From Palsa-504 sp963767565 (GTDB lineage: Bacteria; Actinomycetota; Actinomycetes; Streptosporangiales; Streptosporangiaceae), in assembly GCA_963767565.1 (NCBI GenBank), contig CAVYEG010000006.1:248001-312000 (forward strand): a DNA stretch of 64,000 nucleotides. Direction: 5' to 3'. Of this stretch, positions 9,129 to 19,401 are shown piece after piece. The number at the start of each line of letters is the position of its first letter. Position 1 is the stretch's first letter. The translations under genes were made by a program, and so were the position numbers. A model generated the notes under the pieces. It was not told where the DNA came from and did not search any database. It saw only the letters and a program-made list of their open reading frames with translations.

Positions 9129-10070
9129 TCAGCCCAGCACCGCGGCCGCGATCTCGGCCGCGCAGCCCCAGGACAGGGAGATGCCCGCCCCGCCGTGCCC
9201 GTAGTTGTGCCACAGCACGCCGCCGCCGAACGGCTCGGACTCCAGCCGGACTTCGGGCCGGGACGGCCGCAGGCCGACCCGGTGGCCGAGGACCGTCACC
9301 CCGCGCAGGCGGGGATCGATCGCGGCGCACCCAGCCACGATCCGTTCGGCAATATCGCTCTTCGGCTCGAGGTCCCAGTTGCCTTCGTCGTTCGTGCCGC
9401 CCAGCAGGATCTCCTCGCCGTGCGGGAACATGTAGAAGATCCAGGGCGGCTGCTCGTCCCGGCTGATGAAGAACTCCTCGAGGCCAGGATTGGCCGCGAT
9501 CACCACCTGGCCGCGGACCGGCACCACCGCGGGGTCGGGCACCAGGTCATGGGCGGCGACGCCGGAGCAGTTGACCACGACGGGAGCCTCGCCCGCCACG
9601 TCGGCGAGCGAGCCCACCCGGGCCAGCTCCAGCGTCCCGCCCGCCTTGGCGAACCTGGCCTGCAGGTAGCCGAGATAGACCGGCATGGTGACGGTCGGCG
9701 CCGTGTAATGCCAACCCCCGGCGAAGCCCTCGGGCAGCTCGGACGGCTCGCACAGCCGCAGGTCAGGCACCAGCTCGGTCCAGTAGGGCGGCTCGAGCGG
9801 GGAGCGGGAGACCTCCTTGCCGCTGGCCATCCGCACCCCGGTGCCCGGCTCGGCCGCGAGCTCGGACAGGACCTCAAGCCCGGTCCGTCCCCAGGCCAGC
9901 ACCCGGTCCGGCGGCCCGACCCGGACCAGGCCCCAGACCGCCCCGGCCGCCACCGACGTGGTCTGCTCCGGCGGAGCGGCCGTCCTGATCGTCACGTCGA
10001 GCCCGGCCTCGGCCAAGCGGATTCCAGTCGTCAGGCCGCTGACCCCGGCCCCGATCACCAGAACGTCCAT
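9129..10070 (-). CDS. D-amino-acid oxidase (FAD-dependent)
   Basis: 313 residues. The N-terminal FAD Rossmann motif VLVIGAGVSGLTTGIRLAE is followed by TSVAAGAVWG. The C-terminal stretch LWHNYGHGGAGISLSWGCA matches the D-amino-acid oxidase signature (H-N-Y-G-x-G-G-x-G-x-S). The enzyme oxidatively deaminates D-amino acids to keto acids, ammonia and H2O2. Length fits bacterial DAAO. It sits 59 bp upstream, on the same strand, of the end of the aminotransferase/Lrp pair; co-transcription is possible but unproven. Confidence 0.88.
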   Translation of the reverse strand: MDVLVIGAGVSGLTTGIRLAEAGLDVTIRTAAPPEQTTSVAAGAVWGLVRVGPPDRVLAWGRTGLEVLSELAAEPGTGVRMASGKEVSRSPLEPPYWTELVPDLRLCEPSELPEGFAGGWHYTAPTVTMPVYLGYLQARFAKAGGTLELARVGSLADVAGEAPVVVNCSGVAAHDLVPDPAVVPVRGQVVIAANPGLEEFFISRDEQPPWIFYMFPHGEEILLGGTNDEGNWDLEPKSDIAERIVAGCAAIDPRLRGVTVLGHRVGLRPSRPEVRLESEPFGGGVLWHNYGHGGAGISLSWGCAAEIAAAVLG

Positions 10071-10129
10071 TCCCCGACCGTATCCTTTGCCCGGAACGAT
10101 CCCAGCGGAGGTGGCGATGCCTCCGGCTT

Positions 10130-11512
10130 TTACAGGCGCGTCCAGGCTTCGGTCAGGACGGCGCGCAGGACCCGTTCCATCTCGTCGAAGTGCTCCTGGC
10201 CGCAGATCAGCGGCGGGGCGAGCTGGATCACCGGGTCGCCGCGGTCATCGGCCCGGCAGACCAGGCCGGCGTCGAACAGGGCGTGGGACAGGAAGCCGCG
10301 CAGCAGCCGCTCCGACTCGTCGTCGTCGAACGTCTCCCTGGTGGCCTTGTCCTTGACCAGCTCGATGCCGTAGAAGTAGCCGGCCCCCCGGACCTCCCCG
10401 ACGATGGGCAGGTCAGCGAGCTTTTCCAGGGTGGCGCGGAAGGCGGCTTCGTTCGCGCGCACGTTCCCGAGCAGGTCTTCCTTCTCGAAGATGTCCAGAT
10501 TGGCCAGCGCTACCGCGGTCGACACCGGGTGGCCGGCGAAGGTGATGCCGTGCAGGAACGTGGCCGTTCCCGTGTTGAACGGCTCCATCAGCGCGTCACT
10601 GACCATCATCCCGCCCAGCGGTGCGTAACCAGACGTGACTCCCTTGGCGAAGGTGATGATGTCCGGCTGGTAGCCGTACCGCTCGGAGCCGAAGTAGTAG
10701 CCGAGCCGGCCGAACGCGCAGATCACCTCGTCGGAGACCAGCAGCACGCCGTAGGTGTCGCAGATCTCCCTGACCCGCTGGAAGTAACCGGGGGGCGGCG
10801 GGAAGCAGCCGCCGGAGTTCTGCACCGGCTCCAGGTAGACCGCTGCCACCGACTGCGGGCCCTCACGGAGGATGGCCCGCTCGATCTCGTCCGCGGCCCA
10901 CTGGCCGAACGCCTCCAGGTCATCGCGGACGAACGCGGGGGCCCGGTAGAAGTTGGTGTTCGGCACGCGGACGCCGCCCGGGGTCATCGGCTCGAACGGG
11001 TACTTGATGTCGGCCAGGCCGGTCACGGCGAGCGCGCCCATGGAGGTGCCGTGGTAGGCGATCTCGCGGCTGATTACCTTGTACCGCTCAGGCTGGCCGG
11101 TCAGCTTGAAGTACTGCTTGGCCAGCTTCCAGGCCGACTCGACGGCCTCCGAGCCGCTGGTAGTGAAGAAAACCCGGTTCAGGTCGCCCGGAGCCAGCTC
11201 GGCCAGCCGCTGGGCCAGCTCGATTGCCTTGGGATGGGCATAGGACCACAGCGGGAAGTACGCCAGCTCGCTCGCCTGCCGCGCGCCCGCCTCGGCGATC
11301 TCCTGGCGGCCGTGGCCGACCTGGCTGACGAACAGGCCGGACAGCCCGTCCAGGTAACGCTTGCCGTGCTGGTCGTAGACGTAGGCGCCCGAACCGCGCA
11401 CGATTACGGGAACTTCGCTGTCGGCATAGCTGGACATCCGGGTGAAGTGCAGCCACAGATTGCGCTTGGCGGCTGCTTGTTCGTTGCTGATGGCGTCGAA
11501 GGAGGATGTCAT
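10130..11512 (-). CDS. Class III PLP aminotransferase, probably polyamine or omega-amino acid
   Basis: About 460 residues. The start was set at the ATG overlapping the regulator's stop (ATGA, 11509-11512), preceded by GGGGAACG. It shows the class III pattern: YVYDQHGKRYLDGLSGLF, the PLP-phosphate site FFTTSGSEAVESAWK, LLVSDEVICAFGRLG, and PLP lysine in ITFAKGVTSGYAPLGG. An aminotransferase, an Lrp-type regulator and a divergent aminobutyraldehyde-type dehydrogenase together match the polyamine (putrescine/GABA) catabolic layout of Streptomyces. Substrate is therefore inferred from context; omega-amino acids are the alternative. Confidence 0.87.
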   Translation of the reverse strand: MTSSFDAISNEQAAAKRNLWLHFTRMSSYADSEVPVIVRGSGAYVYDQHGKRYLDGLSGLFVSQVGHGRQEIAEAGARQASELAYFPLWSYAHPKAIELAQRLAELAPGDLNRVFFTTSGSEAVESAWKLAKQYFKLTGQPERYKVISREIAYHGTSMGALAVTGLADIKYPFEPMTPGGVRVPNTNFYRAPAFVRDDLEAFGQWAADEIERAILREGPQSVAAVYLEPVQNSGGCFPPPPGYFQRVREICDTYGVLLVSDEVICAFGRLGYYFGSERYGYQPDIITFAKGVTSGYAPLGGMMVSDALMEPFNTGTATFLHGITFAGHPVSTAVALANLDIFEKEDLLGNVRANEAAFRATLEKLADLPIVGEVRGAGYFYGIELVKDKATRETFDDDESERLLRGFLSHALFDAGLVCRADDRGDPVIQLAPPLICGQEHFDEMERVLRAVLTEAWTRL

Positions 11513-11988
11513 CTCGTTCCCCATGAGTAGGTTTGCTTGCGCAGTCTCAGGTACACGAACGTCTCGGTGCTCCGGACGCACGGGACCGCCCGGACCCGGC
11601 CCAGGATTTCCAGCAAGTGGTCGTCGTCCTCGCAGACCACCTCGGCCAGCACGTCGAACGAGCCGGCCGTGATGACTACGTAGTCGATCTCTTCCATCTC
11701 GGCCAGCTGGCCGGCCACCTTCTCCAGGTCGCCGTCAGTCTTGATGGCGATCATGGCCTGGCGCCGGAAGCCCAGCGTCAGCGGGTCGGTGACCGCCACG
11801 ATCTGCATGACCCCGGCGTCCTGCAGCCGCTGCACCCGCTGCCGGACGGCGGCCTCAGAAAGCCCGACCGCCTTGCCGATCGAGGCGTAGGAGCGCCGCC
11901 CGTCTTCCTGCAGCTGCTCGATGATTTGCTTGGAGATATCGTCGGGCACGACACCGCCAGACGGGAGCGCCCTCGGGCTGTGACCCAT
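11509..11988 (-). CDS. Lrp/AsnC-family transcriptional regulator
   Basis: 159 residues from ATG 11988, chosen because GGAGGCGACC precedes it; longer in-frame starts lack a ribosome site. An N-terminal winged helix (DDISKQIIEQLQEDGRRSYA, then GLSEAAVRQRVQRLQDAGV) is followed by a RAM ligand-binding domain (MIAIKTDGDLEKVAGQLA ... YVVITAGSFDVLAEVV). It probably senses an amino acid or polyamine and controls both its own operon with the aminotransferase and the divergent dehydrogenase. Two CAACTGATT repeats lie in the shared upstream region. Confidence 0.9.
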   Translation of the reverse strand: MGHSPRALPSGGVVPDDISKQIIEQLQEDGRRSYASIGKAVGLSEAAVRQRVQRLQDAGVMQIVAVTDPLTLGFRRQAMIAIKTDGDLEKVAGQLAEMEEIDYVVITAGSFDVLAEVVCEDDDHLLEILGRVRAVPCVRSTETFVYLRLRKQTYSWGTR

Positions 11989-12035
11989 GCGGTCGCCTCC
12001 TTGTCCCTGACCCGGTGTCTTATCAGCCGATGAGT

Positions 12036-12075
12036 CAACTGATTTCGTAGGTATATATAAAGATAGCAACTGATT
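12036..12075. promoter_or_regulatory. Direct repeat, candidate Lrp/AsnC operator
   Basis: The nonamer CAACTGATT occurs at 12036-12044 and 12067-12075, 31 bp apart (about three helical turns), in an A/T-rich divergent promoter region. A TATATATAAAGAT stretch between them may contain a -10 element. Lrp-family proteins bind as multimers to phased sites, so this is a reasonable operator candidate, by inference only. Confidence 0.45.
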
Positions 12076-12146
12076 CACTTGTGGAGATAGTCCGTCTCTG
12101 CGAAGCTCGTCATTGATGTCGCGGAGTGCCGGATGGAGGGCTCAAC

Positions 12147-13580
12147 ATGACGGACCGCACGCTGCAGAACTTCGTGAACGGCAAGTTCACCGACGCCAGC
12201 GACGGGCGCACCAGCGATGTGATCGACCCCAGTACCGGCGAGGTCTATGCGCACGCGCCGATATCCGGCCGCCAGGACGTCGATGCCGCGATGCAGGCCG
12301 CGGCGGCCGCGTTCGAGGGCTGGCGCGACACCACCCCGTCCGAGCGCAGCCTGGCCCTGCTCAGGTTCGCCGACGCGATGGAGCAGCGGGCCGAGGAGAT
12401 CATCGAGGCCGAAACCCGCAATACCGGCAAGCCGGTCGCCCTGACCAGGTCAGAGGAGATCCCGCCGGCGGTGGACCAGATCAGGTTCTTCGCCGGTGCC
12501 GCGCGGGTGCTCGAGGGCCGCAGCGCGGGTGAGTACATGAAGGACCACACCTCCATGATCAGGCGCGAGCCAATCGGCGTCTGCGCCCAGGTCACGCCCT
12601 GGAACTACCCGATGATGATGGCGGTCTGGAAGTTCGCGCCGGCCATCGCCGCGGGCAACGCCGTGGTGCTCAAGCCGTCGGACACCACCCCGGCCTCCAC
12701 TGTGCTGATGGCCGAGATCGCCGCTGAGTTCCTGCCGCCGGGTGTGTTCAACGTGATCTGCGGCGACCGCGACACCGGCCGGCAGCTGATCGCGCACCCC
12801 ACGCCCAGCATGGTCTCGATCACCGGCTCGGTGCGGGCCGGCATGGAGGTGGCGCGGGCTGCCGCCGATGACCTCAAGCGCGTGCACCTCGAGTTGGGCG
12901 GCAAGGCCCCGGTGGTGGTCTTCGACGACGCCGATGTGGCGGCCGCGGCCGAGGGGATCGCCGGCGCGGGCTACTTCAACGCAGGCCAGGACTGCACCGC
13001 GGCGACCCGCGTGCTGGCCGGGCCGGGCATCGCGGCGGACCTGACCGCCGCGCTCGGCGAGCAGGCCAGCAGCACCGTCACCGGCGGGCTGGACGTGCCC
13101 GACGCGTACTTCGGCCCGCTGAACAACCCGAACCAGCTGGCGCGGGTAGAAGGGATGGTCGAGCGCAGGCCGGCGCACTCCGAGCTGGTCACCGGCGGCC
13201 ACCGGGTGGGCGAGCGCGGTTACCTCTACGCCCCCACCGTCGTGGCCGGCCTGCGCCAGGACGATGAGATGATCCAGGACGAGATCTTCGGCCCGGTCAT
13301 CACCGTCCAGCGGTTCAGCGACGAGGACGAGGCGGTCCGCTGGGCCAACGGCGTCAAGTACGGGCTCGCCTCCAGCGTGTGGACCAGGGACCACGGCCGC
13401 GCCATGCGGATGGCCAAGCGCCTGGACTTCGGCGCGGTGTGGATCAACACCCACATCCCGATCGTGGCCGAGATGCCCCACGGCGGCTTCAAGCACTCGG
13501 GCTACGGCAAGGACCTGTCCATGTACGGCTTCGAGGACTACACCCGCATCAAGCACGTCATGAGCTACATCGGCAGCTGA
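12147..13580 (+). CDS. Gamma-aminobutyraldehyde-type aldehyde dehydrogenase
   Basis: 477 residues from ATG 12147, preceded by GGAGGGCTCAAC. NAD(P)-dependent ALDH hallmarks are present: VTPWNYPMMMAVWKFAPAIA, VVLKPSDTTPAST, catalytic Glu in HLELGGKAPVVVF, and catalytic Cys in FNAGQDCTAATR. Overall it resembles 4-aminobutanal/betaine-aldehyde dehydrogenases of actinomycetes. With the divergent aminotransferase it would take putrescine-type amines to GABA. It is separated by ~158 bp of regulatory DNA from the Lrp gene. Confidence 0.88.
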   Translation: MTDRTLQNFVNGKFTDASDGRTSDVIDPSTGEVYAHAPISGRQDVDAAMQAAAAAFEGWRDTTPSERSLALLRFADAMEQRAEEIIEAETRNTGKPVALTRSEEIPPAVDQIRFFAGAARVLEGRSAGEYMKDHTSMIRREPIGVCAQVTPWNYPMMMAVWKFAPAIAAGNAVVLKPSDTTPASTVLMAEIAAEFLPPGVFNVICGDRDTGRQLIAHPTPSMVSITGSVRAGMEVARAAADDLKRVHLELGGKAPVVVFDDADVAAAAEGIAGAGYFNAGQDCTAATRVLAGPGIAADLTAALGEQASSTVTGGLDVPDAYFGPLNNPNQLARVEGMVERRPAHSELVTGGHRVGERGYLYAPTVVAGLRQDDEMIQDEIFGPVITVQRFSDEDEAVRWANGVKYGLASSVWTRDHGRAMRMAKRLDFGAVWINTHIPIVAEMPHGGFKHSGYGKDLSMYGFEDYTRIKHVMSYIGS

Positions 13581-13710
13581 GACCAGCCGAGACGGCAGCC
13601 GTCGGCTTCGTGTGGCGGTACTGTCACGTACCGGCCCACCGCGATGAACTTCGTGCCCGCGGACCGTCTACCAGACGGCAGCGGAACCGACCGGAGCACG
13701 GAGGCTGGCC

Positions 13711-14225
13711 ATGGCAGATACGAGACCAGAGGATGCTGAGAAGCGCGCCCTGCTCGCATTCCTTGACGCGCAACGCGTGACCGTGCTGGCGATTGTCGCT
13801 GGCTGGCCAGAAGATACGCTGCGGACGCCGGTCCTGCCGTCGGGCTGGACGCCCCTCGGGCTGATCAAGCATCTCGGATTCGCCGAGCGTCACTGGTTCC
13901 AGCGGGTGGCGGCCGGTCGGCGAGCGAGCTGCCGTGGGCTGAGCTGCCCGGCGAGGAGGAGGGCCGCCAACCGTTTACCACCGGCCTGCCTGCCGACGTG
14001 GTGTTCGGCTTCTACCGAGACCAGTGCGAGCGCGCTGATGCCTTCGTGGCGGCGACGCCGTTGTCGGCGCCGCCGCAGGGCAGGCATCCGGGTGACCCGG
14101 CTGGCGAGATCTGCGACCTGCGCCGGATCATCTTGCACATGATCGAGGAGACGGCCCGGCACGCTGGCCATCTCGACATCGCACGAGAACTGACCGACAG
14201 CCGCACCGGACTTGGCCAGCGCTAA
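13711..14225 (+). pseudogene. DinB/DUF664-family gene, frameshifted
   Basis: The start is good (ATG 13711 after GGAGG) and residues 1-70 read as a normal DUF664 N-terminus (ILAGW/SGWTPLGLIKHLGFAERHWF pattern). Near 13915-13925 the family sequence continues in another frame (ELPWAELPGEEEGRQPF ... VVFGFYRDQCERADAFV ... LRRIILHMIEETARHAGHLD) to TAA 14223-14225. Loss of one base explains it. The family is related to mycothiol-dependent DinB-fold enzymes. Either the gene is recently inactivated or one base is missing from the assembly. Confidence 0.75.
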
Positions 14226-14296
14226 GCGAGATCCCCGCCATTGACGCGACATCGGCTATGAGCGGAGGCCGCTACCGGTGCGGTACAGCCGGAACG

Positions 14297-15367
14297 TTAC
14301 CCCTTGTCGGGCCGCCGCCAGACGTCACGCTCGTGCATAAGCTCGATCTGCTTGTCGATGACCTCGCGCCGGTACTCGGCGTGCGTATAGGGAGCGCGGT
14401 CCAGGTACAGGTTCTTCGGATAGACCGGGTTCTCGTAGATGACCTGGTACTGCTCGGTGGTGAGGTCCTTGGCCCAGTTGTCCCACTGGGCGCTGGCCCG
14501 GAACTTGCGCAGTGCCTCCACGTCCACGGTCCCGGCTACCCAGGAGGACCCGCCGCTGTAGTCGTGCCGGCCGACGATCTGGCCTCGGTAGTCGATCACG
14601 GCGGAGCCGCCGCCGAAGGTGTCGATCGGCACGTCGGAGTCGGTGTGCAGGTAGTAAGTGCCGACGTTGGTCGCGATCAGGTAGAAGTTGTTGTCCAGCG
14701 CCCGAGCGCGGTTCTGGATCTCGAACAGGCCGTTGCCGACGTGCGGGTGCGGATACGGGCCCCGGTACACGACCTCGGCGCCGTTCATGGCCAGGCCGCG
14801 CGCGTTCTCCGGGTACGAGCCCTCATTGGCCATCAGGAACCCGAGCCGGCCGATCTCGGTATCGGCCACGGGGTAGAAGGCGTCCAGGTTGCGCCCGTAC
14901 AGCTCGATCCACCTGTCCCAGACGTTGTGCGGAGTCACCGAGTGCTCCACCGGGAGCAAGGGCACCACCTTGTGGTGCCGGAGGATCACCTCGCCCTCGG
15001 GCGAGAGGACGAAGCCGACGTTGAAGAAGCGCTCGGGGAACTCGGGATGCCGGGCCTTGGCCTGAGCCATCAGGAAGACGTTCCACTGGCGGGCCAAAGC
15101 GCCCAGCGCGTCGGTCTCCGGTCCGGGGATGTCAATCGCGCACTCGCGGGCGAACTGCTCATGATCCAGATCGAGGACCTCGTCGTTGAACCCCTGCAGC
15201 GCGCCCTCCGGGATGGCGATGAGCCGTACCGGCAGGTCCAGGCTGGACAGCCACGAGGCGGCCTTGATCAGGTGGGAGAGGTGCTCGATGTTCACCCGTA
15301 TCTCTTCACGGCGGCGGATGCCGCGCATGGTGGGCACCAGGCCAAGCGCCTGATAAGGCTCGATCAT
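14297..15367 (-). CDS. Nitrilase-superfamily (C-N hydrolase) protein lacking the catalytic cysteine
   Basis: 356 residues from ATG 15367, preceded by AAGGGA. The fold is clear: Glu54 in AIPEGALQG, Lys133 in VILRHHKVVPL, Glu141 in LPVEHS. Where amidases have Cys in a ICYD-x-x-FPE pattern, this protein reads FLMANEGSYPENARGLA, putting Ala180 (or Asn181) at the nucleophile position. The rest (NGAEVVYRG, FYLIATNVG, GGGSAVID) is intact. It may be non-hydrolytic or act differently. It lies next to polyamine genes and an EamA exporter on the same strand. Confidence 0.82.
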   Translation of the reverse strand: MIEPYQALGLVPTMRGIRRREEIRVNIEHLSHLIKAASWLSSLDLPVRLIAIPEGALQGFNDEVLDLDHEQFARECAIDIPGPETDALGALARQWNVFLMAQAKARHPEFPERFFNVGFVLSPEGEVILRHHKVVPLLPVEHSVTPHNVWDRWIELYGRNLDAFYPVADTEIGRLGFLMANEGSYPENARGLAMNGAEVVYRGPYPHPHVGNGLFEIQNRARALDNNFYLIATNVGTYYLHTDSDVPIDTFGGGSAVIDYRGQIVGRHDYSGGSSWVAGTVDVEALRKFRASAQWDNWAKDLTTEQYQVIYENPVYPKNLYLDRAPYTHAEYRREVIDKQIELMHERDVWRRPDKG

Positions 15368-15527
15368 GATGTCATCCCTTCGACGGGCTTCATGGCTGAA
15401 GTCTGGCACGCGCATCCGCCCGAAGGCACCGCTGCCTGTTTGTGACGAAATACTTACGTCGGGCAGTCTTTTTCGAGCCATATCCGTATCCGAGCCGTTT
15501 CTCTGGGTAGGAACGGTCGATCGACCC

Positions 15528-15561
15528 GGTGCCCGGCGGAAACCCTGCGCCGCCGGGCACC
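15528..15561 (-). terminator. GC-rich hairpin, probable terminator of the EamA gene
   Basis: A perfect 12-bp stem (GGTGCCCGGCGG at 15528-15539 pairs with 15550-15561) with a 10-nt loop. It lies 31 bp beyond the stop of the minus-strand EamA gene and ~160 bp before the nitrilase-like start. There is no T-run, as is usual in actinomycetes; an attenuator role is also possible. Confidence 0.6.
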
Positions 15562-15591
15562 ACCCTGTGCGCGAGGCTGAAACTCGTCGGG

Positions 15592-16443
15592 TCAGGCCAC
15601 GTTGAGCAGGACGATGCCGGCCACCACCAGGACGGTGGCCGCGACGCGGGACCGGCCGAACGGCTCGCGGAAGACCACCGTCCCGATGATCGCTCCGAAG
15701 ATCACGCTGGTCTCGCGCAGCGCGGCGATCGGAGCCAGCGCTCCTTTAGTCTGCGCCCACAGCACCAGGCCGTAGGCCAGCACGCTCAGCCCACCGGCCG
15801 CCAGTCCGGACAGCAGGATCCTGGGCGGCTGCTTGAGCAGCACCTCGCGCCGCCGGACCAGGGCGAACAACGGGACGCACAGGCTCTGGAGCATGATCAG
15901 CCAGCCGATGTAGCCGACCGGGCTGGCCGACAGCCGGACGCCGACGCCGTCCACCGTGGTGTAGGCCGCGATGGTCAGGCCGGTGCCGACCGCGGCCAGG
16001 AAGGCGCCGCGCCCGGGCCTGCGGCCACCGAAGACTAGGAAGGCCAGCCCGGCCGAGACGACGGCCACGCCGACGATCTGGAGAGGGGCCAGGTGCTCAT
16101 GCACGAAGACGGCGGCCAGGATCGTCACCACCAGCGGGGAGACGCCGCGGGCCAGCGGGTAGACCTGGCTGAACTCGCCCAGCCGGTAGCACTGCATGAG
16201 CAGCAGGTTGTAGAACACGTGAATCGCCACCGACGCCAGCAGGTACGGCCAGCTGGCCGACCGGGGCATGGCGGCGATGATGACCAGCGGGACCGAGACC
16301 ACGGTGCCGCCCACGCCGATCAGCGCGAACGCGAGCGTCTGGTCCTTAATGCCGTGCGCGATCGCGTTCCAGGTCGCGTGCGTGACGGCAGCGGCCAGGA
16401 CGGCCAGCGTGACCGACAGGGGGAGAGTGGTCGACGGGTCCAA
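15592..16443 (-). CDS. EamA-family (DMT superfamily) permease
   Basis: 283 residues with about ten hydrophobic segments and the duplicated five-helix EamA layout. The first half includes VTHATWNAIAHG and YPLARGVSPLVVTILAAVFVHEHL. The second half includes ALAPIAALRETSVIFGAIIGTVVFREPF, the equivalent family motif. DMT exporters move amino acids, metabolites or drugs across the cytoplasmic membrane. The substrate is unknown. A strong hairpin follows the stop. Confidence 0.88.
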   Translation of the reverse strand: MDPSTTLPLSVTLAVLAAAVTHATWNAIAHGIKDQTLAFALIGVGGTVVSVPLVIIAAMPRSASWPYLLASVAIHVFYNLLLMQCYRLGEFSQVYPLARGVSPLVVTILAAVFVHEHLAPLQIVGVAVVSAGLAFLVFGGRRPGRGAFLAAVGTGLTIAAYTTVDGVGVRLSASPVGYIGWLIMLQSLCVPLFALVRRREVLLKQPPRILLSGLAAGGLSVLAYGLVLWAQTKGALAPIAALRETSVIFGAIIGTVVFREPFGRSRVAATVLVVAGIVLLNVA

Positions 16444-16492
16444 CGGGGCTCCTCAGGCAGGCTAAACAGGAGCCCTCAGGGCTTCTATCCCG

Positions 16493-17551
16493 TCAGGTGT
16501 TCCCCGGGCCCGAAGGTCCGGGTCGCGGCGCCGCTCGGTCCAGTCCCGGCCGTCCTGATTGTGGCGGTGCAGGGGGTTGGGGAGGTGGGTGGGAGACAGC
16601 CGACGGAACCCTAGGCGCAACCACGTGCTCATTCAAGCGTAACGCCCCGGACGGCGGGATCTCCTGCCGGGTTCGCAGCAGCAGCGTGACCCAGGTCCGG
16701 TACGGGCGCCAGTTCTCACTGATCTCGGCGATCTGTTCCGGCGTGGCCGGCCTGGTCAGCCCGTAGGCGTCCGCCACCGCCAGGGCCAGCCGCGGCTCGC
16801 TGTAGGCCACGCCGTCCGGGTCGCTGGCCCCGCGCAGCAGGACCAGCGCGGCGGAGAAGTCCCCTATGCCAGGCAGCTTCTTCAGCTCCTTCAGCGCTAC
16901 CTCGCGCGGCAGCCCGCGCAGCCGGGCGGTGTCCAGCTGCCCGTCCAGCGCCGCGTGCGCGACCCCCCGGAGCCACTCCGGCTTGCGCCCGGCCAGCCCC
17001 GGGAACGAGTCGAGCTCGGCCAGCCGCTGCGGCGGCGGGAAGGCGTGCACCGTCCGGTCGCCGAAGGTGACTGGCTCGCCGAGCCGCTTGGCCATCTCAT
17101 CCTTGATCGCGGCGGCCTGCCTGATCCTGATCCGGTGCCCGATGATCGTCCAGGCCGCGGCCTCGTACGGGGACCAGAACCCGATGGGCCGCAGCCCCGG
17201 GTAGGCCCGCTGCAGGCGGCCCACCACCGGGTCGCGCTCACCGAGCGCAGTGAAGGCCGAGCCGTCCACGTCGAGCGAGAGGATCCGCTCCACCTGCGCG
17301 TACACGGCCTCGACCAGCCCGGGATCCGGCGACTTGGGGCTCACGATGACCGCCGTCACCTGGTCGCCATCCTGACTGACCCGCACGCCGACGGTCTGCC
17401 AGCCGCTCTCCACTGGGAAGGCCAGCTCCAGCGCCACGTCCTCGGCCGCGGTGTCGGGCCCGGCGTACGCAGCGGGGGTGAAGCCCTCGAGGAACCTGAT
17501 GCTCGCCGCCAGCGAGAACGGCCCCCGCGGGACCATGGTGAACGTCTCCAT
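16493..17551 (-). CDS. AlkA-like DNA-3-methyladenine glycosylase family protein
   Basis: 352 residues. An N-terminal AlkA-like domain is followed by an HhH-GPD region with GFWSPYEAAAWTIIGHRIR and the helix-hairpin-helix LKKLPGIGDFSAALVLLRG (about 222-241). The family removes alkylated bases. Where the catalytic Asp normally follows (AFPxxDLGL), this protein has AYSEPRLAL, apparently Arg254. A Pro-rich ~45-residue tail extends past the domain. Activity is therefore uncertain. It is divergent from the dehydratase gene across 58 bp. Confidence 0.78.
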   Translation of the reverse strand: METFTMVPRGPFSLAASIRFLEGFTPAAYAGPDTAAEDVALELAFPVESGWQTVGVRVSQDGDQVTAVIVSPKSPDPGLVEAVYAQVERILSLDVDGSAFTALGERDPVVGRLQRAYPGLRPIGFWSPYEAAAWTIIGHRIRIRQAAAIKDEMAKRLGEPVTFGDRTVHAFPPPQRLAELDSFPGLAGRKPEWLRGVAHAALDGQLDTARLRGLPREVALKELKKLPGIGDFSAALVLLRGASDPDGVAYSEPRLALAVADAYGLTRPATPEQIAEISENWRPYRTWVTLLLRTRQEIPPSGALRLNEHVVAPRVPSAVSHPPPQPPAPPQSGRPGLDRAAPRPGPSGPGNT

Positions 17552-17609
17552 CCCCCCATTCCATCATCCGACGCCGACATTCCGGCCGGCCCTGAGGTAT
17601 GAAGGAACG

Positions 17610-19349
<1,740 letters not shown>

Positions 19350-19401
19350 CCTCAAGTCGTGCACCGCTCTGCTTTTCCCCCGACCCACCCTAGGAGGGCC
19401 G

